A stretch of 64,000 nt of DNA from Caulobacter sp. 602-1 (GTDB lineage: Bacteria > Pseudomonadota > Alphaproteobacteria > Caulobacterales > Caulobacteraceae): positions 186,001 through 250,000 of the forward strand of contig NZ_RRYI01000003.1 in assembly GCF_003931565.1 (NCBI RefSeq), written 5' to 3'. The first letter of the stretch is position 1; each line of letters begins with the position of its first letter. Under the pieces are notes generated by a model. It was not told where the DNA came from. It saw nothing but the letters and a program-made list of their open reading frames with translations, and did no database searches. Shown here one piece after another: positions 25,673-34,490 of this stretch. A program made the translations under genes and the position numbers.

Positions 25673-26668
25673 TCAGAGCTTGTCCGGGCTGGCCGCCCGC
25701 GCATTTGCCAGAGCCGCCTGCGCCGCCTCGAAACGCGATCGTACGGCCGCAGACTTGAGCGGCTCGACCGAGACGACCTCGACGCCGCGCCCGTCCAGGA
25801 CCTGGAACTTCAGCGGCGTCCCGAAGCGGCTGGAGAGCTCGCGCCAGGCCAAGAGTTCGGCGAAATCCTCGCCGGCCGACGCGGTGGCGTAGAGCGACAC
25901 GAACGGCGCCCCAGCCAGCGCCCGATAGAGTGTTGGGCTCTGCGACAGAGGCAGCTTGGGCTCGCGCCGATAGACCGAATGGGCGATCGCACCTTGCGCA
26001 TAGGGCGGCGCCAGACCGCGATAGTCGACCCAAACCGTCTTGAAGGGGCCGCCGGCCATGGTGATGTCCAGCGCGCGATCGATCACATGCGTGGTCTCGT
26101 GCAGCAGGATGTAGGTCAGGGCGGACGCCTGGCCGGCCGTGACCTTGACGCTGTAGCCCGATCCGTCCGGGGAAAAGAGCATCGCCTCCTTCTGGGTCAG
26201 GAACTCCGACAGCGACTTGTCGAGCACCTCGGCGCGGATGGTGATGTCAAACATCAGCTCTCCGTTCGGTCCCTCCGAAGCCCGCGTCAGCGCCGTCCCG
26301 GTGCTGGACGGCGCGTCGATGAAACTCAAGCGCGCCAGGCGTCGCTCGAGAACCTGCCGGTAAAAGACGGGGAGATCGGCGATGGCGCTTTCGATCAAGG
26401 TCCATTCGCGGTCGGTGAGGACATGGGCCTTGGCGTCCTTCGCGCCCGCCTCGACATAGGCCTTGAGGGTCTCGTCGTGCGGCGGACCGATCCGAGCCCG
26501 AAGGGCCGAGGCGGTCTGGTCGCCGGCAGCGGCCGGCGGCGGAGCGGCCTTGGCTAGCCCAGCGCTCGGCCAGGCCAACAGGATGAGGCCGCCGGCGAAG
26601 AGCGCGCCAAACCTGGAACCTGGATGCGGCGAGACTTTCGACATGCGCGGTCTTTGCCTTTCGGTCAT
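25673..26668 (-). CDS. Exported HExxH metallopeptidase-like protein
   Basis: Up to 331 residues. The ATG at 26668, or 26644 (eight residues later), gives a signal segment FGALFAGGLILLAWPSAGLA; neither has a strong ribosome site, and the much longer open frame upstream overlaps the divergent PAP2 gene and is rejected. The central YILLHETTHVIDRALDI is a HExxH zinc-binding site. A later Glu-rich ASAGEDFAELLAWRELSSRF could supply the third ligand. The overall pattern is of an uncharacterised periplasmic zinc metallopeptidase; the substrate is unknown. It is divergent from PAP2 across about 175 bases. Confidence 0.75.
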   Translation of the reverse strand: MTERQRPRMSKVSPHPGSRFGALFAGGLILLAWPSAGLAKAAPPPAAAGDQTASALRARIGPPHDETLKAYVEAGAKDAKAHVLTDREWTLIESAIADLPVFYRQVLERRLARLSFIDAPSSTGTALTRASEGPNGELMFDITIRAEVLDKSLSEFLTQKEAMLFSPDGSGYSVKVTAGQASALTYILLHETTHVIDRALDITMAGGPFKTVWVDYRGLAPPYAQGAIAHSVYRREPKLPLSQSPTLYRALAGAPFVSLYATASAGEDFAELLAWRELSSRFGTPLKFQVLDGRGVEVVSVEPLKSAAVRSRFEAAQAALANARAASPDKL

Positions 26669-26842
26669 CGCGTTACGCAATCCATAGAGAGATACCCGGC
26701 GGGGGCGACGAGCGAGCCTAGCGTATCGAACTGCCTCGCCGCAGCCCGGCAAAGGCTTGATCGGCGTCCGTCGTGTTACCGCCGTAACGGCTTTACGGTT
26801 TTCCGCAATGGAGCCGACACGCGCGCCCACGAGGGTCGGCTC

Positions 26843-27523
26843 ATGTCGCCAGAACCTCTCAAGACCGGGCGCGATCCGACCTCCTGCGCCGTCGGCCCCG
26901 AACGCTCGCGCGCAAGATCGCCGCGCGGCCCGCTCCTGGCGAGCGCCTTGCTCTTCGTCGCCGCCGCGCCGGCGCTCGACGATTGGACCCAGCGCCGGCT
27001 CGCCGCGCATCCGCCGCCCGCGATCCTCGACCACCCCCTGTGGCTTCTAGCCAAGCCCGAGATCCTGCTGGGGTTGCTCGGCGCATCGGCCGGTTTGGCG
27101 AAGCTTGCGGCGCGGCGGCCTCGCCCTCAGGCGAGCAAGCTCGGCGCGGAGGCGCCGGTGCTCGCCCGCCTGCTGGCGACGGGCCTCTTCGCCTTGGGCG
27201 CGAGCCTGGTGCTCAAGCTGATGATCGGGCGCGCCAGGCCCGGCGGGGCGGACGCGGACCCGATGGCGTTCGCTCCCGGCGCCTTCGATCGCGCTTTCCA
27301 GTCGCTGCCGTCCAGCAGCAGCGCCGTGGCCGCGGCGCTGGCCTTGACCCTCGTGCGCTGGCGGCCGTCGCTGAGTCTGCCCGCGCTCGCCGCGCTCGTC
27401 GTGATCTGCGCCGAGCGGATCTTTTCGCGGTCCCACTGGCCCAGCGACGTGGTCGCCGGCGTCGTCGTCGGCCTTCTGGTCGTCAAGCTGACGGACACCC
27501 GGGACCTGGGCGGGGCGAGATGA
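26843..27523 (+). CDS. PAP2 superfamily membrane phosphatase-like protein with altered motif 2
   Basis: A 226-residue membrane protein with about five hydrophobic segments. PAP2 motif 1 is KLMIGRARP (125-133) and motif 3 SRSHWPSD (195-202), both good. Motif 2 should be PSGH, but here it is PSSSSAVA (156-163): the His that donates a proton to the leaving group is missing. The enzyme may be inactive or work differently. GAGGG precedes ATG 26843. The stop overlaps the start of the response regulator gene (ATGA), so the two are translated together. Confidence 0.82.
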   Translation: MSPEPLKTGRDPTSCAVGPERSRARSPRGPLLASALLFVAAAPALDDWTQRRLAAHPPPAILDHPLWLLAKPEILLGLLGASAGLAKLAARRPRPQASKLGAEAPVLARLLATGLFALGASLVLKLMIGRARPGGADADPMAFAPGAFDRAFQSLPSSSSAVAAALALTLVRWRPSLSLPALAALVVICAERIFSRSHWPSDVVAGVVVGLLVVKLTDTRDLGGAR

Positions 27524-28326
27524 GCGGCGATCGCAACCGCCCCCGCCAAGGCCGGAGGGATGCGTCCGGCCCCTCCGTCTCCCCACAGACCTTCGCGGCG
27601 GGCCATGAGCTCCTCTGCATACAGCCGCGCGTTCTGGCGGCCGGGGGGCTGGAGGTGCTGCCCGAGCGGTTTGCCGCGTACCTGCGGCAGGCCGGCATGC
27701 GGGTCGCGCTCGCCCAGGACCAGATCGCGCTGCTCGCGGCGCTGGACAATCGACCCAGCCTCGTCGTGCTGAACCTCGACACGTTCGCCGAAGATGGGCT
27801 CGACATCATGCGTCGCCTGCGAGCGCGCTATGACGGCGCGCTGATCCTCGTGACGGCCCATCGACGGCATCTGGCCGATCTTATCCTCGGGCTGGAACTG
27901 GGCGCGGATGACTATCTGGCCAGTCCGATCGACCTTCGCGAGCTGACCGCCCGTATTCGCACCATTCTGCGCCGGCGCGGTCTCGCGCGAGGCGCCATGG
28001 GCGCTTCCTGCACGCGCCTGCGCTTTGGCGCGTGGGACCTGGACGGCGCCACGCGCCTCCTCCATCAAGACGGGCAGGCGCCGGTTCAACTGACCCGCGG
28101 GGAGTTCGCCATGCTCACGGCCTTCCTGCAGGCGCCGCAGAAGGTGCTCACGCGCGGCGATCTCCTGCACGCCACGCGCGGCCACGCCGACCTATTCGAC
28201 CGTAGTATCGACACCCGGGTCCGCCGGCTGCGCCGCAAGCTGCAGCGCGGCCTTCCGGGCCCCGAGGTGATCGCGACGATCCATGGCGTGGGCTATGCGT
28301 TCAGGGCGGAGGTCGAGCCGATCTGA
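27520..28326 (+). CDS. OmpR-type regulator with degenerate, probably non-phosphorylatable receiver
   Basis: A 268-residue protein with a receiver-like domain (about 30-150) and a C-terminal winged helix (about 165-262; QLTRGEFAMLTAFLQAPQ and DTRVRRLRRKLQ). The receiver has lost its chemistry: the N-terminal acidic pair is replaced (LLCIQPRV), the phospho-acceptor position is Asn85 (VVLNLDTFAEDG), and the conserved Lys is Ser135 (YLASPIDLREL); only Thr112 remains. It therefore probably acts independently of phosphorylation, perhaps by dimerisation or ligand binding. It is translationally coupled to PAP2 and convergent with a canonical regulator at 28358-29080. Confidence 0.88.
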   Translation: MSGDRNRPRQGRRDASGPSVSPQTFAAGHELLCIQPRVLAAGGLEVLPERFAAYLRQAGMRVALAQDQIALLAALDNRPSLVVLNLDTFAEDGLDIMRRLRARYDGALILVTAHRRHLADLILGLELGADDYLASPIDLRELTARIRTILRRRGLARGAMGASCTRLRFGAWDLDGATRLLHQDGQAPVQLTRGEFAMLTAFLQAPQKVLTRGDLLHATRGHADLFDRSIDTRVRRLRRKLQRGLPGPEVIATIHGVGYAFRAEVEPI

Positions 28327-28357
28327 ACGCGCGCGCCGTTCGACGGGGTGGGAGCCG

Positions 28358-29080
28358 TCAGGCCATTTCTACCGGCACGGCAAGGGCGTAGCCCAGCCCG
28401 CGCTCGGTGCGGATGATGCGCTCACCGCCCGGCCAGGCGGCCAGCTTGCGGCGCAACCGCAGGATCATCACATCGATGCTGCGGTCGGTGACCTCATCGG
28501 GATGCACGCGGCAAGCGGCCACCAGTTGCTGACGGCTGAGCACCTGGCCCGGCCCCTTCAGCAGGGCCACGAGCAGGTTGAACTCGGCGGCCGTCAGCTT
28601 GACCGTGTCGCCTTCCGGCGCGGTCAGGCTTCGCCGGCGCGTGTCGGCTTCCCAACCGACGAAACGCCAGCGAACGCGTTGGCGCAGGCGCGTCGAACGC
28701 GCCGGCCCCGCGCGCCGCAGCACGGTGCGGATCCTGGCGAGCAGCTCGCGAGGGCTGACGGGCTTGCTCATGCAGTCGTCCGCGCCCAGTTCCAGCGCCA
28801 CCACCTTGTCGGGGCCTTCCCCGGGCGCGCTGGTCAGGCTGATGACGGGCGCCTCGTCACGGTCGATGACCCCGCGCATGAGATCCAGTCCGTTTTCGGC
28901 GCCCAACTCCAGATCGAGGACCACGAGGTCCACGGGTCTGGCGGCCAGGATCCGCTTCATGGCCGCGCCGTCCGGGGCCGTGCTGACCTTGAAGGCGTAG
29001 GCGCTAAGGTACCCTTGAAACTCGTCGCGGAACTGGGGGTCGTCGTCCACCACGAGGACGTGCCTTTGAGCGTGGGGCAT
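28358..29080 (-). CDS. OmpR family two-component response regulator
   Basis: A 240-residue canonical response regulator. The receiver has the acidic cluster VVDDD (11-14), phospho-acceptor Asp56 (LVVLDLELG), Thr/Ser in SLTSAPG and Lys106 (MSKPVSP). The C-terminal winged helix shows KLTAAEFNLLVALLKGPGQV and DVMILRLRRKLAAWPGGE. ATG 29080 has AGGAAG nine bases upstream. There is no histidine kinase next to it, so it is an orphan here. It is convergent with the degenerate-receiver regulator; the two could compete for the same sites (inference). Confidence 0.93.
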   Translation of the reverse strand: MPHAQRHVLVVDDDPQFRDEFQGYLSAYAFKVSTAPDGAAMKRILAARPVDLVVLDLELGAENGLDLMRGVIDRDEAPVISLTSAPGEGPDKVVALELGADDCMSKPVSPRELLARIRTVLRRAGPARSTRLRQRVRWRFVGWEADTRRRSLTAPEGDTVKLTAAEFNLLVALLKGPGQVLSRQQLVAACRVHPDEVTDRSIDVMILRLRRKLAAWPGGERIIRTERGLGYALAVPVEMA

Positions 29081-29165
29081 GCTTGCGGCTTCCTGCAAAT
29101 CGGGGCTTGCGTAGCGAACGCGGCCGCGACCTTCGCAAGTCGCCGCCGCGTCGTCGTCTCAGAGC

Positions 29166-30782
29166 TTAGAGGCCGTGGGTCGCGCGGATGTAGCGCGAGG
29201 CTTTCTCCCCGATGATCACGCAGGGAGCCATGGTGTTACCGGTGGTGATCGTGGGCATGATCGACCCGTCCGCGACGCGCAGACCTTCGATGCCATAAAC
29301 ACGCAGCTCGGCATCGACCACCGACATGGCGTCACGCCCCATCTTGGCCGAGCAGGTCTGGTGCCAGTAGGTCACCGCCGCATCACGCACATACTGCTCC
29401 ATGTCCGCCTTGTTCAGTGACCCGGGCATGGCTTCACGGGTGACCAGAGGCGCGAAGGCCTGGGTGTTGCCCAAATCCCGGCAGAGTTCCACGCAGGCGA
29501 GCGCCGCCTTCAGATCGTCGGGATGACCGAAGGTGTTGAGCTCGATCCTCGGCCCGACGTTCGGATCGGCCGAAACTAGCCGCACCCGGCCGCGGCTCTT
29601 AGGCTGGGCCAGGCCTGCGAACATCGTCCAGCCGTGCTCGGGAACGCCGCGGGGGGCGGTCTCGGGGCTCGGGACCGGGAACTCGACCTGGCAGAACAGC
29701 AGGTCTGGATCGGCCAGGGCCGCGTCCGACTTCCAGTAGAGCGTGGCCTCGCTGCCGTTGTTCCTGGGCGCGATCGGTTCGCGGTATTCCCAGGTGCAGC
29801 CGAACGAAACGTGGTCCTGCAGGTTGGCGCCGACGCCAGAAAGCTTGCTCACCAGCTTGATGTCGTGGGCGCGCAGTTCGGCCTCCTCGCCGATGCCCGA
29901 CCGCATCAGGACGGTCGGTGTCTGGATGGCGCCGAGCGAGAGGATCACTTCGTGCGCGGCCTTGAACCGGTGCAGGGCGCCGTTGCGCAGCACCTCCACG
30001 CCGAAGGCGCGCCCGTCCTGGATCAGCACCCGATTGACCTGGGTATCGGTCAGCAGGGTCAGGTTCGGACGGTCGAGGAAGGGATAGGTGAAGGCGCGGA
30101 ACATGGAATGGCGCTTGCCGTTTCGGATCACCAGATCGCTGATGGCGCAGCCGCCCGCCCCTTCCATCATCTGGCCGTTCGGCGAAGCATAGGTCGGGAT
30201 GCCCAGCTCCTGGGCGGCGTCGATCATGGCATAGGCCGCCGGACCAGGATCGGGAGCGGGCTGCACGAACACCGGACCGCCCGAGCCGCGCCGAGCAGGA
30301 TCGGCCGCGCCCTGCCAGTTCTCGATCTCGCGATAAAGGCCCAGGACGGCTTCATAGCCCCACGAGGCGTCGCCGCTTTCGGCGGCGAAATGGTCCCAGT
30401 CGCTACGGTGACCGCGGGCCCAGACCATGACGTTGATGCTGGAGCCACCGCCGCAGACCTTGCCCATCGACATGGGCATGGCGCGGCCGTTCAGCGCCGG
30501 ATTGGGCTCGGCCATGAAACCCCAATCGGTGTCGGTCCCCAGATTGGTCGGCCAGGCCCCCGGTTCCATCACGCTGGTGCGCTCGTCGCTGCCGCCAGCT
30601 TCGATCAGCAGCACTTGGACCGCCGGGTTCTCCGCCAACCGCCGCGCCAGCACCGAGCCGGCGCTTCCGGCGCCGCAGACGATGAAGTCGTAGGTCGTCT
30701 TGAGATCGGCGGCTCGCTCGGCCTGGTTGGCCGCAGCGCGGGCGGCGAAATCGGGATGGTCACTAGGTTGGTAGTTGATCAT
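29166..30782 (-). CDS. GMC family FAD-dependent oxidoreductase (choline dehydrogenase-like)
   Basis: A 538-residue GMC oxidoreductase. The FAD-binding motif is CGAGSAGSVLARRLAEN (residues about 36-52), followed by LLIEAGG, GGGSSINVMVWARG and a C-terminal YWHQTCSAKMG with catalytic His and a DGSIMPTITTGNTMAPC segment. The family oxidises primary alcohols such as choline, alkanols or polyethylene glycol. ATG 30782 has GGAG eight bases upstream; the open frame beyond it overlaps the divergent regulator. No betaine aldehyde dehydrogenase gene is adjacent, so choline is not implied. Confidence 0.92.
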   Translation of the reverse strand: MINYQPSDHPDFAARAAANQAERAADLKTTYDFIVCGAGSAGSVLARRLAENPAVQVLLIEAGGSDERTSVMEPGAWPTNLGTDTDWGFMAEPNPALNGRAMPMSMGKVCGGGSSINVMVWARGHRSDWDHFAAESGDASWGYEAVLGLYREIENWQGAADPARRGSGGPVFVQPAPDPGPAAYAMIDAAQELGIPTYASPNGQMMEGAGGCAISDLVIRNGKRHSMFRAFTYPFLDRPNLTLLTDTQVNRVLIQDGRAFGVEVLRNGALHRFKAAHEVILSLGAIQTPTVLMRSGIGEEAELRAHDIKLVSKLSGVGANLQDHVSFGCTWEYREPIAPRNNGSEATLYWKSDAALADPDLLFCQVEFPVPSPETAPRGVPEHGWTMFAGLAQPKSRGRVRLVSADPNVGPRIELNTFGHPDDLKAALACVELCRDLGNTQAFAPLVTREAMPGSLNKADMEQYVRDAAVTYWHQTCSAKMGRDAMSVVDAELRVYGIEGLRVADGSIMPTITTGNTMAPCVIIGEKASRYIRATHGL

Positions 30783-30812
30783 GGCCTTACTCCAAACTCG
30801 AAATGACGTATC

Positions 30813-30864
30813 AAATCTATCGATTTCAGCAAATACATCGAATTTAGACCTTGTCAAGACAAGG
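30813..30864. promoter_or_regulatory. Cluster of dyads between the GMC and MerR/GAF genes
   Basis: Contains AAATCTATCGATTT (30813-30826), the related AAATACATCGAATTT (30831-30845), and the palindrome CCTTGTCAAGACAAGG (30849-30864; 7-bp arms). The two A/T-rich motifs are near direct repeats 18 bases apart. All lie in the 126-base divergent promoter region. Confidence 0.6.
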
Positions 30865-30908
30865 GGCTGCGAGCATCTGTGCAGCGCGGCAGAAGGCCTG
30901 GAGAGACG

Positions 30909-32021
30909 ATGGACACACCCGACAAGGACATCCTGACCACCACGGACGTGGCGAAGATCCTGGGTGTGTCGGTCCGCACCGCGCAGTTGCTGATCGAAGG
31001 CGGATCGATCCCGTCCTGGAAGACGCCGGGCGGTCACCGCCGCGTCTATCGCTCTGACGTCCTGGCGCTGGTGCCCGGCGAAGGCGCGAGCGCCCTCGCG
31101 GTATCGGCGCGGGTGATCGTCATCGCCGGTCCCGCCTCCCTGTCGGCGCTGACCGCGCGACTGGCGAGCGCGCCGTCCTGCTTCGTCGACGCCTATCCCG
31201 AACCTTTTTCGGCCTTGCTGAATATCGGCGGCCGCTCACCGGCCGCCGTGGTCATCGACGCGGCCTCGTTGCCAATGGCCTCCGACCTACTGCGGGCCTT
31301 GGCCTCGGATCCTGCGCTGTCGCAGACGGCGATCCTCCTGGTCGGCCCCAAGGCCGCGACCGCCACCTTCGCCGTAACGAGTGGCGGCAGGGTCGTCTTC
31401 ATCGAGGATCTGGACACCCTGGCCGCGGCGACCGAGGCGGCGGTACGAGGACCCGTGGCCGTCGCGGTGGCGGCGGAAGCAGGATCGCTGGTCCCCCTCC
31501 CCGGCAACGAAGCCCAGCGTCTCTTGGCGCTGGAGCGCTCGGGTCTTGTCGACACCCCGCCTGAGGACGCCTTCGACCGGCTGACCTGGCTGGCGGCCCA
31601 GACGCTGGGCATGCCGATCTCGCTGATCACCCTGCTGACCCCGACCCGCCAGTGGTTCAAGTCGCGCCATGGCCTGGATATGGCAGACACGCCCCGAAGC
31701 TGGGCCTTCTGCAATCACACCATCCTGCAGCAACGCTGCATGGTGGCCGAAGACCTTTCGGCCGATGAGCGCTTCGCGGATAATCCGGCCGTCGTCGACG
31801 CACCGCACTTTCGGTTCTACGCGGGCTGTCCGATCATCGATCCCGACGGCTTCACCCTCGGTTCGCTCTGCGTGATCGACACCCAGCCGCGCAAACTGGA
31901 CGAGACCCAGCAGGCGATCCTCACCAACCTGGCCTCGCTGGTGTCGGACGAGATCAAGCTGCGCGTCACCGACGGGCGGTTGCGGCGGGCGATGGACGTC
32001 TTGGATCGCAAGTCGCGCTAG
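30909..32021 (+). CDS. MerR/excisionase-type HTH fused to a GAF domain
   Basis: A 370-residue protein. Residues about 8-55 are a BldC/excisionase-like winged helix (LTTTDVAKILGVSVRTAQLL, then KTPGGHRRVYRSDVL). Residues about 70-185 have a strand/helix pattern resembling a receiver-like fold without its acidic site. Residues about 205-365 are a GAF domain of the bacterial sensor type (LERSGLVDTPPEDAFDRLTW, then SWAFCNHTILQQRCMVAEDL and GFTLGSLCVIDTQPR). ATG 30909 follows GGAGAGACG. It is probably a transcription factor with a small-molecule or redox-sensing GAF domain, controlling the divergent GMC oxidoreductase. Confidence 0.85.
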   Translation: MDTPDKDILTTTDVAKILGVSVRTAQLLIEGGSIPSWKTPGGHRRVYRSDVLALVPGEGASALAVSARVIVIAGPASLSALTARLASAPSCFVDAYPEPFSALLNIGGRSPAAVVIDAASLPMASDLLRALASDPALSQTAILLVGPKAATATFAVTSGGRVVFIEDLDTLAAATEAAVRGPVAVAVAAEAGSLVPLPGNEAQRLLALERSGLVDTPPEDAFDRLTWLAAQTLGMPISLITLLTPTRQWFKSRHGLDMADTPRSWAFCNHTILQQRCMVAEDLSADERFADNPAVVDAPHFRFYAGCPIIDPDGFTLGSLCVIDTQPRKLDETQQAILTNLASLVSDEIKLRVTDGRLRRAMDVLDRKSR

Positions 32022-32158
32022 GGCGCGCAAAGAACGGTTACAGTGGTCACCAACAAGCGCGTGTCTTGCAGCGTGAGGGTGATCGCCGGTGGGCAGGATG
32101 GAGCGATCGGTCGCCGCCATTCGTAGGGCCTTGCGACCATTTCGCCGAGGACCCCACG

Positions 32159-33415
32159 ATGACGTCATCCCCGCGAAGCCGAGAGCTCGCCACCAAGGAC
32201 GCGGCCCCGAACATGCCGCCGTTCGTTCCCTCGTCCGAGCTGGAGCGCGACCCCCACGCCGTCTTTCGCTACTGGCGGGCCAAGACGCCTGTCATCCAGC
32301 GCGAGGACGGCGCGTGCCTGGTGCTACGCGCCGCCGATGTCGAGAGCCTGCTGACCGACCTGCGCACGCGCCAGATCGACGGGGCGCTCTACACCCGCAT
32401 CCGCGGCGTCCCCGCAGGACCGTTGCAGGACCTCATGGTCGAGTCGCTCCTGATGTCGGAGGGCGAGGCGCACCGGCGCCGGCGCACCCCGATGTCCCGG
32501 GTCCTGGCGTTCCGCGCTGTGGAAGCCATGCGCGAGACCGTTCGATCAGCGGCCGAAAGCCTAATCGATGGCGTCGAGGCACAAGGAGCGATTGCAGGCC
32601 AGGTCGATCTGATGGCCGCGTTCTGCGCGCCCTTGCCGCCGCTGGTGATGGGCCGCCTCCTTGGGGCTCCGGCGGGCGAGGCCCAGGCCTTCGCCCACTG
32701 GGTCTACCAAGTCTCCCCGGCCTTCGCGCCCGCCCTGCCGGGCGAGGACATGGCGGCGATGGTCGACGGGGCCGCCCGGCTGACCGCCTATGTCGAACAG
32801 TGCCTGACCCGCGCCATGAGGGGCCACGCGCCAGGCTCGGAGCTGCTGGACAACATGTTGGCGGCGATCGCCATGGACGCCTTGACCCTCGCCGAGGCCG
32901 CCGCCCAGCTGGTCACCCTGATCATCGGCGCCAGCGACACCACGCGGGCGGCGATGGCGTTGCAGGTCAGCATTCTTGCCCAGGCGGGCGGTACCTGGCG
33001 GCGGCTGGGCGAGGATGCGGGCCTGGCCCGCGCCGCCGTCACCGAGGCCCTGCGCCTGGAGCCGTCCGTCGGCTCGGTCCCGCGATTTTCGATGGAGGAG
33101 ATCGTGCTGGACGGCGGGGTCATCCCGGCCGGCCGCCTGGTGTCGCTTTCGACCCTGTCGGCGATGCGCGATCCGGCCCGGTTCGCCAATCCCGACACCT
33201 TCGTCGTCGACCGCACCGACCATCCGCGCTGGCATCTGGTGTTCGGCGGCGGCGCCCATCGCTGCATCGGCGAGGCCCTTGCGCGCCTGGAGCTGGAGGA
33301 GGGCCTGATAGCGCTCAGCCGTCGCCTGCCGGATCTGAGGCTGGTCGGTCCTAGGCCCAGAATCGAAGGTTACGCCGGCATCCGCCGCATCGACGGCCTG
33401 CAGGTGACCTGGTGA
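32159..33415 (+). CDS. Cytochrome P450
   Basis: A 418-residue soluble bacterial P450. It has the I-helix IIGASDTTRAA, the ExxR motif in TEALRLEP, and the heme-binding FGGGAHRCIGEALARLE with the proximal Cys. Such enzymes hydroxylate hydrophobic compounds using electrons from a ferredoxin; no ferredoxin or reductase gene is adjacent. ATG 32159 follows GAGGA. The last base pairs overlap the start of the following hydrolase gene (GTGA), so the two form an operon and may act in sequence on one substrate. Confidence 0.94.
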   Translation: MTSSPRSRELATKDAAPNMPPFVPSSELERDPHAVFRYWRAKTPVIQREDGACLVLRAADVESLLTDLRTRQIDGALYTRIRGVPAGPLQDLMVESLLMSEGEAHRRRRTPMSRVLAFRAVEAMRETVRSAAESLIDGVEAQGAIAGQVDLMAAFCAPLPPLVMGRLLGAPAGEAQAFAHWVYQVSPAFAPALPGEDMAAMVDGAARLTAYVEQCLTRAMRGHAPGSELLDNMLAAIAMDALTLAEAAAQLVTLIIGASDTTRAAMALQVSILAQAGGTWRRLGEDAGLARAAVTEALRLEPSVGSVPRFSMEEIVLDGGVIPAGRLVSLSTLSAMRDPARFANPDTFVVDRTDHPRWHLVFGGGAHRCIGEALARLELEEGLIALSRRLPDLRLVGPRPRIEGYAGIRRIDGLQVTW

Positions 33416-34278
33416 TCCGGCGGCAGATCCTGACGAGCGCGGCCGGCGGCCTGGCCGCGTTCGCGCTCGGCGGCCTGGCGGCATGCGCGCGCCGGCGCGG
33501 TGACGAAACCGATCGGGCGACGGGCCTGCCGCCGATGTGGGCGCAGGGCTACTTCCAGCGCGATGGCGCCCGGCTTTGGTACGGGGTGGTCGGAGAAGGC
33601 CCGCCGGTGATACTGCTCCACGGGGGGCTGTCGAGCCACAGGGCCTGGAGGGGCCAGCTCTCCGCGCTGGTGCAGGCCGGATACCGCGTCGTCCTCATGG
33701 ACAGCCGCGGCCATGGCCACAGCACCCTGGGCAAGGCGCCCCTCACCTATGAACTCATGGCCGCAGACGTCGGCGCCCTGATCGCGCGCCTGCGCCTTCG
33801 GCGGCCCGCGCTTGTCGGCTGGAGCGACGGTGCGATCATCGCCCTGGTGCGGGCCATGGATCCGGCCGCGGACCTGGGGCTGATCTATGCCTTCGGCGCC
33901 AACATGAACCATGGGGGCGTGCGGCCCAACGCCGGCGACGCGCCGATCCTCAAGGAGATCGGACCGCGCCTTGCGGCCGACTATGCCGAGCTTTCGCCGG
34001 CCCCGAACTTTGCTGGCCTGTCGCGAGCGGTCAGGGTGATGCAGAGCTCGCGCCTCGACTACGATATGAGCCACCTGGCCCGCATTCACGCCCGTGCGGT
34101 GAGGATCGCGACGGGGGACAGCGACGAGTTCATCCTTCCCCAGCATGCGGCCTGGATTGCGCGCGCCATCCCCGGGGCCGAACTCGACGTCCTGAACGGC
34201 AGCGGCCACTTCGCACCGTGGCAGCAGCCGGCGGCATTCAACCGCTCTGTTCTAGCCTTCCTGAAGACATCCGGGTGA
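33412..34278 (+). CDS. Alpha/beta hydrolase with lipoprotein-like signal
   Basis: A 288-residue alpha/beta hydrolase. The GTG at 33412 overlaps the P450 stop. The N-terminus IRRQILTSAAGGLAAFALGG runs to LAAC, suggesting a lipoprotein or Tat-lipoprotein signal. VILLHGGLSSHRAW is the oxyanion motif, VGWSDGAIIAL the nucleophile elbow, and NGSGHFAPWQQP the catalytic His. The coupling with a cytoplasmic P450 is curious because this product appears exported; the pair may act on either side of the inner membrane. Confidence 0.85.
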   Translation: MIRRQILTSAAGGLAAFALGGLAACARRRGDETDRATGLPPMWAQGYFQRDGARLWYGVVGEGPPVILLHGGLSSHRAWRGQLSALVQAGYRVVLMDSRGHGHSTLGKAPLTYELMAADVGALIARLRLRRPALVGWSDGAIIALVRAMDPAADLGLIYAFGANMNHGGVRPNAGDAPILKEIGPRLAADYAELSPAPNFAGLSRAVRVMQSSRLDYDMSHLARIHARAVRIATGDSDEFILPQHAAWIARAIPGAELDVLNGSGHFAPWQQPAAFNRSVLAFLKTSG

Positions 34279-34412
34279 TGCTGAGCCACGCAGGGGTCCC
34301 CGACCGCTCCAAGAAGCCTTTGAACACGACCCGGCCGCTTTGCTCAGGCAGCTCGTGAACAGTCATGCTAACTGATTGCTCGTCATACGCCCGCCCGTGG
34401 ACTGGAGGGTAT

Positions 34413-34456
34413 GCGCCAATTGCTGACCTTCGCGCGGTCCAGAAACGCGACATTCA
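34413..34456 (+). repeat. Dispersed intergenic repeat, copy 2
   Basis: GCGCCAATTGCTGACCTTCG...CCAGAAACGCGACATTCA; 44 bases, one base shorter than the other copies. Confidence 0.6.
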
Positions 34457-34490
34457 ACGCCGGTGCCTCGTGCACTGGAACTGCCCCAAG

